Shown here in pieces: positions 7,584-14,138 of a DNA stretch of 30,418 bases (its first letter is position 1; each line of letters begins with the position of its first letter). The position numbers and the translations under genes are program-made. Below the pieces are notes generated by a model. The model ran no database searches. It worked only from the letters and a program-made list of their open reading frames with translations, and was not told the origin of the DNA. Source of the DNA: an uncultured Oscillospiraceae bacterium. Lineage in GTDB: Bacteria > Bacillota > Clostridia > Oscillospirales > Acutalibacteraceae. Where the stretch lies: the NCBI GenBank assembly GCA_905198295.1, contig CAJKBW010000035.1:1-30418 (forward strand). Direction: 5' to 3'.

Positions 7584-8297
7584 ATGCTGCAGATTCAGGA
7601 TTTGGCCAGCCGCCGGAACGGCCAGCCGTTTCTCAACGGTGTGACATTGGCGACTCCGGACGGCCAGACCGTTCTGCTGACCGGCCGGGCAGACTGCGGC
7701 AAAAGTGCCCTGCTGCGGATTGTGGGCGGACTGGAGAAATACAGCCGCGGCACCATCCGCTTCGATGATCTTCCCACGCACGCCGATCAGCTGCGGCGGA
7801 TAGCCTATTTTACCGCTAAAGGCACCCTTCCCCCTTTCCTTTCCGCCGACGGCGTTGCCGAACTCGCTTCGCTCTTCTGGACGAATTTCGATGCGGAAGG
7901 GTATACATACCGCCTGCGGAAAATGGATATTCCGCAGCGGCAGCCGCTGAGCAAGCTGACGGCTTACGAGCGCAGCTGCATTGAACTGGCCTGCGGCATG
8001 GCACGCGGCTGCGTTTATCTGCTGCTGGACAGCACCTTTTCTGCTGATGTCCGGACCGCATCCCTTGCGCTGCAGAGCGTCCTTTCGTCTTTTTCAGACC
8101 GGCATCCCACCGTACTGGTCGCTTCCCCGCTGTGGAAAGACTGGTCCGCCCACGTCGACCGCGCCATATGGCTGACGGACGGCCGGGTAAGTGCAGACAT
8201 CTGCACACAAGCGCTTTCCGGCGGACAGACTCTGACCGAGGCGCTCGGCCAGGCTGTCCACAAGGCGGAAGACCCGCCGGCTGGCCCGGCAGAATAG
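7584..8297 (+). CDS. Degenerate ABC-type ATPase
   Basis: The 237-residue protein has the ABC ATPase fold order. An intact Walker A (GRADCGKS, 34-41) is present, but the signature position reads SKLTAYER (123-130) instead of LSGGQ. Walker B CVYLLLDS (143-150) has Ser where the catalytic Glu normally follows Asp, and no switch His is seen near 178-187 (VLVASPLWKDW). It may bind ATP without normal hydrolysis. AAGGAGG precedes ATG 7584. It is third in the set with the permease-like and surface proteins, separated by family 2 repeat copy 1. The fold call is firm; activity is inferred. Confidence 0.8.
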   Translation: MLQIQDLASRRNGQPFLNGVTLATPDGQTVLLTGRADCGKSALLRIVGGLEKYSRGTIRFDDLPTHADQLRRIAYFTAKGTLPPFLSADGVAELASLFWTNFDAEGYTYRLRKMDIPQRQPLSKLTAYERSCIELACGMARGCVYLLLDSTFSADVRTASLALQSVLSSFSDRHPTVLVASPLWKDWSAHVDRAIWLTDGRVSADICTQALSGGQTLTEALGQAVHKAEDPPAGPAE

Positions 8298-8305
8298 AAG
8301 CATGG

Positions 8306-8340
8306 AAACGGCGGCAAACGAAAAACGTTTGCCGCCGTTT
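8306..8340 (+). terminator. Strong hairpin ending the ABC-like operon
   Basis: AAACGGCGGCAAACG and CGTTTGCCGCCGTTT form a perfect 15-bp stem with an AAAAA loop, starting 8 bp after the ATPase stop codon. The T-tract is mostly inside the stem end. The same stem can act on the minus strand. Confidence 0.7.
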
Positions 8341-8491
8341 GGGTTCAACTAGGGAAAAAAGGCCGCTTTAAGCCACAACGGCTCTCCCGGATCAAATGGC
8401 CTCTCCGGCAGAAATGCAGGGAGCGGCAAACCGCAGCGTTGTATCGGCTGACAAACCACCGACACCCTCAATAAAAACAACCACGCGAAAA

Positions 8492-9130
8492 TCAACGCTT
8501 GCCGCGCACGGGATGCCGGATCACGGTGCGCAGCCTTTCGGGCGCGGTTTTGCGCGGGTCCCCCAGATAGATTTCATGATGCCGGCGGCCGGCACAAAAA
8601 TCCGGGCAATAGCCGTTTTCCTCCGCAAAGCGTTCCATCCGCCGCACGGTGTCCGGCTCCGCATCATACGGGCCGATATGCATGCACTGTACACACAGGC
8701 CCTCGGCCAGCGTCAGCCGGCGCGCCGCAGACGGATCCAGCTTCTTTTTCAGCCGTACCTGATCGCAGGCCCAGTCAAACACGCCGTCATCCACAAAATC
8801 CGGCTGGCGGATCATCGCTGTCCAGCAAAACGCCGATTTCCGGCTGTAATCCACCGCCGCCTCGCCATCCGCCATCCACCACAGCCCTTCAAGCGGCGGC
8901 ACCACGTAAGCAAAAAAGCCTTCGATCGCCCGGCCCGCCTTTTCGCTCATTTTGATGGTGTACGACAGCGCATACAACAGCCCGACCGCCCGGCTGTACG
9001 CGCCGTTTTCCTCATTCGGGTCGCCGGTACCGTCCACGGCAATATAGGTCATCTCCGGCACATCGACTATAACCGGCCGTGTCCCGGGCAGATAAAATGC
9101 CTTATCGGCCTTTTTGAAATCGTACGGCAT
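8492..9130 (-). CDS. GyrI-like domain protein
   Basis: The 212-residue soluble protein matches the stand-alone GyrI-like small-molecule-binding family (SOUL/GyrI superfamily). It has MPYDFKKADKAFY, the PEMTYIAVDGTGDPN strand-turn, EGLWWMADG, the LCVQCMHIGPYDAEP ligand-pocket strand, and the HHEIYLGDPRKTAPERLRTVIRHPV ending. Such domains bind diverse small compounds and can act as sensors or hydrolases; the ligand is unknown. The minus-strand ribosome binding site GAAAGGATG lies close to ATG. A terminator-like hairpin sits just upstream of the ribosome binding site, so either the promoter is hidden or the hairpin ends readthrough from the upstream small gene. Confidence 0.88.
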   Translation of the reverse strand: MPYDFKKADKAFYLPGTRPVIVDVPEMTYIAVDGTGDPNEENGAYSRAVGLLYALSYTIKMSEKAGRAIEGFFAYVVPPLEGLWWMADGEAAVDYSRKSAFCWTAMIRQPDFVDDGVFDWACDQVRLKKKLDPSAARRLTLAEGLCVQCMHIGPYDAEPDTVRRMERFAEENGYCPDFCAGRRHHEIYLGDPRKTAPERLRTVIRHPVRGKR

Positions 9131-9164
9131 GGCTTTTTCATCCTTTCTTTCTGCTGTTCCCGGA

Positions 9165-9195
9165 CAAAAACAGGCCGCCCGCAGGGGGCGGGCGG
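9165..9195 (-). terminator. Terminator-like hairpin upstream of the GyrI-like gene
   Basis: On the plus strand CCGCCCGC (9175-9182) and GCGGGCGG (9188-9195) are perfect arms with a 5-nt loop. On the minus strand the stem is followed by CCTGTTTTTG. It could end transcripts from the small gene at 9704-9862 or act as an attenuator for the GyrI-like gene. Confidence 0.55.
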
Positions 9196-9304
9196 GTTTA
9201 TCCGCTTCGCTCGACGCGGAGGGGGCTTCGAGATCTGCTTACGCAGCCTCGACGAGTTCCGCCATCGGCGGAACATCGTACAGTTGAGGGCGCTTTGCGC
9301 CCTC

Positions 9305-9690
9305 GCAGTCTGTCGAAGAAGTCATTTTGCAAAAAATACTGCACAAAAAGTTTTCGCCCGCCTTTTTCAAAAGGCGGTGGAATCGCGGACGGTTACGTCC
9401 GCGGTGAGTTTGCCGCAAAGCGGCAAACATCACACAAGGGCCGCGATGTTTCGCCTGCGGCGAAACTCGCCGAGGAAGCTACGCTTCCTCGAGCGTCCCA
9501 CAGGACGCGAAATTCTTTGCTTTCCTAAAGATCAGGAAGGGAGACGAGGCAGCCCGGTGGGCTGCCTCGTCGTGGGAAACCCTATCCAGGGGTTTCCCGA
9601 TGCGGCGTCACGCCGCATTTGTGCAGCCGGCTGTCGGCAAGCCCGTTTTTCGACACGCTGCAAGCTGCTTTTCAAGCAGCTTTTTCTCCG
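9305..9690 (+). repeat. Family 1 structured repeat, copy C
   Basis: The longest copy carries TGTCGAAGAAGTCATTTTGC, CCGCCTTTT/AAAAGGCGG, CGCGGACG/CGTCCGCG, GTTTGCCG/CGGCAAAC, TTTCGCC/GGCGAAA, GAGGAAGC/GCTTCCTC, GCGTCC/GGACGC and TCTTT/AAAGA. The 29-nt hairpin (9543-9571), GGGAAACCC/GGGTTTCCC and ATGCGGCG/CGCCGCAT follow. It ends in a terminator-like hairpin (AAGCTGCTT/AAGCAGCTT then TTTCT). Further small hairpins lie at 9200-9300. The stretch 9131-9703 holds no convincing gene. Confidence 0.85.
9661..9688 (+). terminator. Terminator at the end of repeat copy C
   Basis: AAGCTGCTT and AAGCAGCTT pair around a TTC loop, followed by TTTCTCC on the plus strand. Confidence 0.55.
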
Positions 9691-9703
9691 ATGCCGCCTG
9701 TTT

Positions 9704-9862
9704 TTAGTTTCTCCGGTTTTCACCCGGCGGGTGAAGCAAAGTGTGGATCACCCGTTTCAAAATAATGGACAGACACTCCTCTACACTTTTCTTATTCATT
9801 TTGGCAATATCTTCGTAGATGGTGGCTAATTCATCGTCTAATGAAACAACGTACTTTTTCAT
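9704..9862 (-). CDS. 52-aa ribbon-helix-helix-like protein
   Basis: This 52-codon reading frame begins MKKYVVSLDDELATIYEDI and continues with two predicted helices (SVEECLSIILKRVI). A short beta strand followed by two helices around a SVEE turn is the layout of ribbon-helix-helix (Arc/CopG-type) DNA-binding proteins and many antitoxins. Evidence that it is real: a GGAGGGG site 3 nt before the start and a perfect consensus promoter upstream. It is divergent from the Cro/C1-type gene at 9944. No toxin partner is obvious. The AT-rich composition differs from the surroundings. Family call is tentative. Confidence 0.7.
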   Translation of the reverse strand: MKKYVVSLDDELATIYEDIAKMNKKSVEECLSIILKRVIHTLLHPPGENRRN

Positions 9863-9903
9863 TTCCCCTCCATATGAACACTATCGCCTGCTTATATATG
9901 GAC

Positions 9904-9932
9904 ATTATATAGCTCATAATGGTGGATGTCAA
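9904..9932 (-). promoter_or_regulatory. Perfect consensus sigma-A promoter of the 52-aa gene
   Basis: On the minus strand TTGACA (9927-9932), exactly 17 nt, and TATAAT (9904-9909). The -35 box abuts the ribosome binding site of the divergent gene at 9944, so polymerase or a repressor bound here would affect both genes. Confidence 0.9.
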
Positions 9933-9943
9933 GAGGTGAGCGT

Positions 9944-10144
9944 ATGATTATTTACAACAGGCTTTGGGATACGATGAAACAGAGAGGAATTTCCACATAC
10001 AGACTGCGTGAATCTTACGGATTTAACACAAAGACAATAGCCAAGCTTCGGCATAACGGTACGGTTACTACCCAGACCTTAAACAAGCTTTGTTCTATAT
10101 TGCATTGTAAACTTTCCGACATTGCTGAGTACAGAGAGGATTAA
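9944..10144 (+). CDS. Small Cro/C1-type HTH transcriptional regulator
   Basis: The 66-residue protein is essentially a single helix-turn-helix domain: LWDTMKQRGISTYRLRESYGFNTKTIAKLRHNGTVTTQTLNKLCSILHCKLSDIAEY. The helix, recognition helix and LNKLCSILHC features match small Xre/HTH_26-type regulators. ATG 9944 is chosen over 9926 because AGAGGTGA lies 4 nt before it. It is divergent from the 52-aa gene and AT-rich like it. It likely binds the shared intergenic region, but the target is inferred. Confidence 0.88.
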   Translation: MIIYNRLWDTMKQRGISTYRLRESYGFNTKTIAKLRHNGTVTTQTLNKLCSILHCKLSDIAEYRED

Positions 10145-10234
10145 ACTCGGCCGGCGGTTTTATCCGCGTTCGTACATGAGTTTCCTGTGCTGTCCAATAG
10201 GGTAAATACAGGGAAACGATGGATCCTGCCGTCA

Positions 10235-10276
10235 TAAAGAGCGTATCCGGGACCGAACCGGGAACGCTCTTTTTGG
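10235..10276 (+). terminator. Terminator after the HTH gene
   Basis: AAAGAGCGT and ACGCTCTTT, with an inner CCGGG/CCGGG-type pairing, form a hairpin followed by TTTTTGGG. It separates the HTH gene from the next unit. Confidence 0.7.
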
Positions 10277-10308
10277 GTTGGAAGGGTCTGTTTTGGGACG
10301 AAGTGTTT

Positions 10309-10336
10309 TTGACGCTGGGCCTATTGTATCTATACA
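10309..10336 (+). promoter_or_regulatory. Candidate promoter of the YDxxGY-repeat gene
   Basis: TTGACG (10309-10314), 16-nt spacer, TATACA (10331-10336). The leader to ATG 10491 is about 150 nt and contains a CCGCCCGC/GCGGGCGG hairpin near 10400. No convincing gene lies between 10145 and 10490. Confidence 0.5.
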
Positions 10337-10490
10337 GGCGGGAATCCGCTTGTCCGTTTTTCCTCCGGTCGCGCGGTGCGGGCAGGGGCTGTATGCTCCG
10401 CCCGCGGAGCTGCGGGCGGATTTGTTCCCGTCCGCGGACAGGCAACAGTGCCGGCTGCCCACCGGCTTCAGGCGAGGGATGGAGATACAT

Positions 10491-11090
10491 ATGGAATACT
10501 TAAACTTGGTGCAGTACATAATTCTGGTGCTTTTGATCGTCGCCTTGGCTGCGGCCTTGTTTGCAGAGGACTTCCGGTTTACGAAATACGATCGTCAGGG
10601 CTTCGATAAAAAGGGGTTCCATAAAAATGGCACAAAATACGACGACGACGGTTATGATTGCTTTGGGTATGACAAAAACGGGTATAACCGGGAAGGGTAT
10701 AATTCGCGCGGCAGGAATGCCCGGGGACAATACAACCGCTTTTATGATATAGAAGATTTTGAAAAAGGATGTTTCAGTGCGGACGGCTTTCTGGATCCCC
10801 GTGACAATCCCGTCGCCGTAACCGATCACGCCCGCATCCGCATGCAGGAGAGAATGGGAATTCAAAATCCAGACCGGATGGAGACGCTTGCTTTTGATGC
10901 CTACCGGTTTGGCCGGAGTGCAAGGCAGCTCCCCAAGGCGTCTGCGGCTCTGGTTCGGGATATAGAAGAGCGGCATATAGAAGAGCTGCAGGAAAAACCT
11001 ATTGTGCTGCTTTACCGGAATTACGTGTATATTTTTTCGGCCGAAAATGTGCTGATAACCGTATATAAAAACGACAATATCCGTTTGTAA
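10491..11090 (+). CDS. Membrane-anchored YDxxGY-repeat protein with DUF4258/RelE-like tail
   Basis: The 199-residue product has an N-terminal membrane segment (about 8-24). A tyrosine/glycine-rich repeat follows (33-82), with units such as YDRQGFDKKGFHKNG and FGYDKNGYNREGYNSRG. The C-terminal domain (about 108-199) has DHARIRMQERMG (112-123) and ends with strands YRNYVYIFSAENVLITVYKND. That C-terminal pattern resembles DUF4258 of the BrnT/RelE-like superfamily, which includes mRNA-cleaving toxins. GGAG 6 nt before ATG 10491 sets the start. The next gene, a GNAT, lies 32 bp downstream and may be co-transcribed. No function is known; the combination is unusual. Confidence 0.75.
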   Translation: MEYLNLVQYIILVLLIVALAAALFAEDFRFTKYDRQGFDKKGFHKNGTKYDDDGYDCFGYDKNGYNREGYNSRGRNARGQYNRFYDIEDFEKGCFSADGFLDPRDNPVAVTDHARIRMQERMGIQNPDRMETLAFDAYRFGRSARQLPKASAALVRDIEERHIEELQEKPIVLLYRNYVYIFSAENVLITVYKNDNIRL

Positions 11091-11122
11091 AGCAGCGGTT
11101 TTGCGGTGAGGAGAAAAACAGG

Positions 11123-11665
11123 ATGGTTTGGGAAAGCGAACGGCTGTATGCCCGGCGGCTGACGCCGGAGGATTATAGGGAATGCTGCGCGCTGCTGCAG
11201 GACGCCGGGGTGATGTATGCCTACGAGCACGCGTTCAGCGATGCCGAGGTGCAGGAATGGCTGGACCGGCAGATCGCGCGCTACGCGGCCGACGGGTTCG
11301 GGCTGTGGGCGCTGGTGCGCCGGGAAGACGGCGCGGTGATCGGACAGGCTGGGCTGACCATGCAGGAATGCGGCGGAAAGCGGCTGCCGGAAATCGGCTA
11401 TCTGCTGAAAAAGGCGTTCTGGCATCAGGGCTATGCCACCGAGGCGGCTATGGCCTGCAAGGCCTATGCGTTCGGCGTGCTGGGGCTGGATGTGGTCTAT
11501 TCCATCATCCGGGACAACAATTTTCCGTCTCAGCGGGTGGCGCAGCGCAACGGCATGGTGCCGGTCGGGCGGACGGTCAAGCATTATTACCATATGGATA
11601 TGCCGCATATTCTCTACGCCGTGCGCGCGGGCGACAAGGCGGGAGAGACGGCGAAAGATGCCTGA
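11123..11665 (+). CDS. GNAT-family N-acetyltransferase
   Basis: The 180-residue protein is a RimJ/RimL-like acetyltransferase. It starts with SERLYARRLTPEDY, has the acetyl-CoA-binding strand and loop around KKAFWHQGYATEA, and ends with SIIRDNNFPSQRVAQRNGM, the usual GNAT motif. The acceptor is unknown; it could acetylate a protein N-terminus, an aminoglycoside-like amine or another small molecule. GTGAGGAG about 10 nt upstream supports ATG 11123. The 32-bp gap to the preceding membrane-protein gene and lack of a clear promoter suggest co-transcription. Confidence 0.9.
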   Translation: MVWESERLYARRLTPEDYRECCALLQDAGVMYAYEHAFSDAEVQEWLDRQIARYAADGFGLWALVRREDGAVIGQAGLTMQECGGKRLPEIGYLLKKAFWHQGYATEAAMACKAYAFGVLGLDVVYSIIRDNNFPSQRVAQRNGMVPVGRTVKHYYHMDMPHILYAVRAGDKAGETAKDA

Positions 11666-11674
11666 AGATTCCTT

Positions 11675-11785
11675 AAAACGGGTTTGCCGACAGCCGGCTG
11701 CACAAATGCGGCGTGACGCCGCATCGGGAAACCCCTGGATAGGGTTTCCCACGACGCGGCAGCCCACCGGGCTGCCGCGTCTCAG
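11675..11785 (-). repeat. Family 1 structured repeat, copy D (3' half only)
   Basis: Read on the minus strand it contains the central 29-nt hairpin (11753-11781), GGGAAACCC/GGGTTTCCC, ATGCGGCGT/ACGCCGCAT, and the GCAGCCGGCTGTCGG-AAACCCG end. The 5' modules are missing; they appear instead in copy E 200 bp away. The hairpin stem reads GACGCGGCAGCCC, with A-T pairs of copy B replaced by C-G. Confidence 0.8.
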
Positions 11786-11832
11786 CTTGTCGAAAAAGTC
11801 CGGCTCACGCCGTCCTATTCTCCAAGCTGAAG

Positions 11833-11870
11833 CAAAAGTGGGGAAAATCATCCGATTTCCCCCACTTTTG
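11833..11870. terminator. Bidirectional terminator
   Basis: CAAAAGTGGGGAAAATC and GATTTCCCCCACTTTTG form a 17-bp stem with one mismatch and a 4-nt loop. A second hairpin with GGCAAGATA/TATCTTGCC arms lies near 11933-11953. Together they isolate the left accessory region from the spoIIIA block. Confidence 0.65.
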
Positions 11871-11989
11871 TCGCCTGCGGGCGGGTGATTGTTGCGCGAG
11901 GTGGGAACCCTGACGCGTTCCCGGCGGCAAGATATTTATCTTGCCGCTTCACACTCCCCCTCCCTCCGTAATACTTTATTGACAGTCTC

Positions 11990-12256
11990 CGACGCAACAG
12001 CCCACCGGGCTGCTGCGTCTCCCTTCCTGATCCTTGTGAAGGCAAAGGGTTGGCTCCCTCTTGCGGTGCCCGGCTCCGTCATCGGCGGACACGCCGCCTC
12101 GCCGATCGCCGACCGCGGCGCCAACCCTTGCTCCCTTCTTCCGCCACCGGCGGCGGTCGCAAGCGTTGCCTTTTAAAAAATGGCCGCACGCGTTCGCCGG
12201 ATGCGAACGCGAAAACTTCTTATGCCGTTTTTTCGGCAAAATGACTTCTTTGACTG
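11990..12256 (-). repeat. Family 1 structured repeat, copy E (5' half)
   Basis: On the minus strand it begins with GTCAAAGAAGTCATTTTGCC and continues with a GCGTTCGC/GCGAACGC hairpin, an AAGG-flanked hairpin and GATCAGGAAGGGAGACGC. It ends with the 29-nt hairpin (11991-12019). The middle part (about 12040-12165) is divergent sequence with its own GC-rich stems. It is inverted relative to copy F at the far end of the core block. The stretch 11666-12368 has no convincing gene. Confidence 0.8.
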
Positions 12257-12261
12257 CCTGT

Positions 12262-12297
12262 ATCCGTCCCGGGTTATCCGGGGCGGATTTTTTTGTT
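12262..12297 (+). terminator. Terminator upstream of the spoIIIA operon
   Basis: ATCCGTCCCGG and CCGGGGCGGAT pair around GTTAT (one wobble), followed by seven Ts. It shields spoIIIA from upstream transcription. Confidence 0.85.
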
Positions 12298-12368
12298 CTA
12301 TCCGGACAGGCCGTGGCATAGGTATACACCAGATACGGCTTGTACAAAAACGAAAGGGCGGGATACGG

Positions 12369-13370
12369 ATGGACAAAGCGTTTCTTGCCGCGGCCGCCGG
12401 GCTGCCTGCCGCCTGGCAGGAGGCGATGCGGCGGCTGCCGGAGCCGGTGCAGGCGGCGGTGCAGGAAATCCGCCTGCGGGCCGGCGGGCCGCTCACGCTT
12501 TCGACCCCGCTGCACGAGTATGCGCTGACGCCCGACGGCCGGGCGCTGGAGCGTCCCTCGGCACAGGCGCTGTGCTGCACGGCGGCGCAGCTCAACGACT
12601 GCTTTCAGGCGCTGTGCGAGTATTCGGTACATACCCATCAGCAGGAGCTGCGGCACGGCTACATCAGCACCCGCAGCGGCTGCCGGGTCGGCGTGGCCGG
12701 GACGGCGGTGGTCGAAGACGGCGCGGTCGTCTCGGTGCGCACGCTGACCTCGCTGTGCATCCGGGTGGCGCGCAGCCATAACGGCTGCGCCGACGAGCTC
12801 AAGCGGCTGCTGGACAGGGACGGCCTGCGCGGGATGCTCATCTGCGGCGAACCGTCGAGCGGCAAAAGCAGCCTGCTGCGCGATCTGGCGCGGCAGCTCG
12901 CGGACGACGGGCGGCGGGTGGCGGTGGTGGACGAGCGCGGCGAGCTGTCCGGCCATCTGCCGCTGCCCCGTTGCGACGTGCTGAAGGGGTATCCGAAACC
13001 GGAGGGGATCCAGCAGGCGGTGCGGTGTCTGGCGCCGGACGTGGTGATATTCGACGAGCTGGGCACCGGGGAGGAAACCGATGCGGTGTGCGCGGGGCTC
13101 AACGCCGGCGTGACGGCCATCGCCTCCGCGCACGGGCGGGATATCCCTTCTCTGCTGCGGCGGGAGCCGGTACACCGGGCGCTGCGCAGCGGCGCGTTTG
13201 AACAGGTGGTGCTGCTGGCCGGCCGGCAGCAGCCGGGACGGATCGCCGGCATACGGGAAGCGGGGGAGTGCTTGCATGAAATGGATCGGTTTGCTGCTGA
13301 CGGCGCTGGCGGGGATCGGGCTGGGCGTATATGCCGCGCTGCGGCTGTACCGCCGCGCCGCCTGGCTTGA
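12369..13370 (+). CDS. spoIIIAA: Stage III sporulation protein AA (ATPase)
   Basis: The 333-residue protein is the secretion-type ATPase of the SpoIIIA-SpoIIQ channel linking mother cell and forespore. It has Walker A GEPSSGKSS, a Walker B-type DVVIFDELG and the VVDERGELSG segment of SpoIIIAA. Its C-terminus overlaps the spoIIIAB start by 95 nt in another frame, longer than usual, so the last 30 residues may be a poorly constrained tail. ATG 12369 follows GAAAGGGCGGG. The operon should be transcribed by sigma-E in the mother cell. I see only weak candidate boxes near 12296-12325 (CTAT and CATAGGTAT) and do not assert a promoter. Confidence 0.93.
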   Translation: MDKAFLAAAAGLPAAWQEAMRRLPEPVQAAVQEIRLRAGGPLTLSTPLHEYALTPDGRALERPSAQALCCTAAQLNDCFQALCEYSVHTHQQELRHGYISTRSGCRVGVAGTAVVEDGAVVSVRTLTSLCIRVARSHNGCADELKRLLDRDGLRGMLICGEPSSGKSSLLRDLARQLADDGRRVAVVDERGELSGHLPLPRCDVLKGYPKPEGIQQAVRCLAPDVVIFDELGTGEETDAVCAGLNAGVTAIASAHGRDIPSLLRREPVHRALRSGAFEQVVLLAGRQQPGRIAGIREAGECLHEMDRFAADGAGGDRAGRICRAAAVPPRRLA

Positions 13371-13785
13371 ACAGGCCGCGGGACTGGTCCGCTTTATGGC
13401 GGCGCAGATCCGCTATACCGCCGCGCCGGTCGGGGAGCTGCTCGACCGGGCCGCCGGGGCGGCCGAGTTTACCCGGCTGACCTTTCTGGCCGACTGCCGG
13501 CAGCGGCTCGGCCGGGGGGACGGCTTCCGCACCGCATGGCCGGAAAGCCTGCGGGAGCAGGCGGGCGCCGGCGGCGCGAACGGCGGGGATTGTGAACTGA
13601 TGCAGCGGTTCGGGGAGGAGCTCGGCGCCACCGATGTGGAAGGGCAGCTGGCCTCCTGCCGGCTGTATGCCGAACGCCTCGGTGAGCGGCTTGCGGCGGC
13701 GCGCCGGGCGGCGGCGGAAAAGGGAAGGCTGTACGTTACCCTCGGCGCTGCGGGCGGGCTTGCGGCGGTGCTCCTTTTATGGTAA
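13276..13785 (+). CDS. spoIIIAB: Stage III sporulation protein AB
   Basis: The 169-residue protein has an N-terminal membrane segment (about 4-22) and a C-terminal hydrophobic end (GAAGGLAAVLLLW). Between them is a helical cytoplasmic domain with LVRFMAAQIRYTAAPVGELL and the EELGATDVEGQLASCRLY motif typical of SpoIIIAB, a GspF/PilC-like component of the feeding channel. GGGGGAG at about 13262-13268 supports ATG 13276. It overlaps the end of spoIIIAA and is probably translationally coupled. A family 2 repeat separates it from spoIIIAC. Confidence 0.92.
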   Translation: MKWIGLLLTALAGIGLGVYAALRLYRRAAWLEQAAGLVRFMAAQIRYTAAPVGELLDRAAGAAEFTRLTFLADCRQRLGRGDGFRTAWPESLREQAGAGGANGGDCELMQRFGEELGATDVEGQLASCRLYAERLGERLAAARRAAAEKGRLYVTLGAAGGLAAVLLLW

Positions 13786-13905
13786 GAGGACGGCGGTGGG
13801 CTGACCCCGCCGGGGGTAAAAACGCCGGCAGGCGCGGGCCTGCACAGGCTGAGGCGGGGGCGGCCCTGCTTGTTTCGGGCCGGCGCACTTTCGTGTAAAG
13901 GCGGG
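13786..13905 (+). repeat. Family 2 repeat, copy 2, inside the spoIIIA operon
   Basis: The spoIIIAB-spoIIIAC gap carries GAGGACGGCGGTGGGCTGA, AAAACGCCGGCAGGCGC and GGCTGAGGCGGG in the same order as copy 3 between xseA and xseB, and as copy 1 inverted. These segments are GC-rich and can fold into several hairpins. A 155-bp gap here is unusual because the other spoIIIA genes are close or overlap. Confidence 0.7.
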
Positions 13906-13940
13906 CGGGGACACCCGCCGGGAAAGGGATGGTGGAGAAC

Positions 13941-14135
13941 ATGGATGTCGATCTGATTTTCAAAATTGCCGCTATCGGCATTATCGTCGCGGTGCTCAAT
14001 CAGGTGCTGATCCGCTCCGGGCGCGAGGAACAGGCGATGCTGACCACGCTTGCGGGGCTGATTGTGGTGCTGTCGCTGATCGTGGTGGAGATCAGCGACC
14101 TGTTCCGCACGGTCAAATCCGTGTTCGGGTTATAA
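13941..14135 (+). CDS. spoIIIAC: Stage III sporulation protein AC
   Basis: The 64-residue product is a small two-helix membrane protein: MDVDLIFKIAAIGIIVAVLNQVL and MLTTLAGLIVVLSLIVVEIS, ending ISDLFRTVKSVFGL. The Bacillus protein has the same strand of motifs (IDINVIFKIAG...LFKKIKAVF). ATG 13941 is chosen over ATG 13929, which would place the ribosome binding site directly on the codon; GGAG lies 3 nt upstream. It is a membrane component of the SpoIIIA channel, paired with SpoIIIAD downstream. Confidence 0.9.
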   Translation: MDVDLIFKIAAIGIIVAVLNQVLIRSGREEQAMLTTLAGLIVVLSLIVVEISDLFRTVKSVFGL

Positions 14136-14138
14136 GCC

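Noticed and set aside
8214..8228. LSGGQ in the C-terminal part of the ABC-like ATPase (residues 211-215)
   Set aside because: It lies after Walker B and outside the helical domain, so it cannot be the ABC signature; the true position carries LTAYE.
8396..9829. 477-codon plus-strand frame across the GyrI-like gene and repeat copy C
   Set aside because: Antisense to a recognised gene, then runs through repeat hairpins and the 52-aa gene; its C-terminal part is the usual translated repeat.
10219..10503. 94-codon frame before the YDxxGY-repeat gene
   Set aside because: It starts within a terminator region, lacks a ribosome binding site and overlaps the leader with hairpins; Cys/Arg-rich composition looks random.
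12296..12325. Possible sigma-E promoter of spoIIIA
   Set aside because: Boxes (CTAT, CATAGGTAT) are only weakly similar to the sigma-E consensus; regulation by sigma-E is known for the operon but not shown by this sequence.
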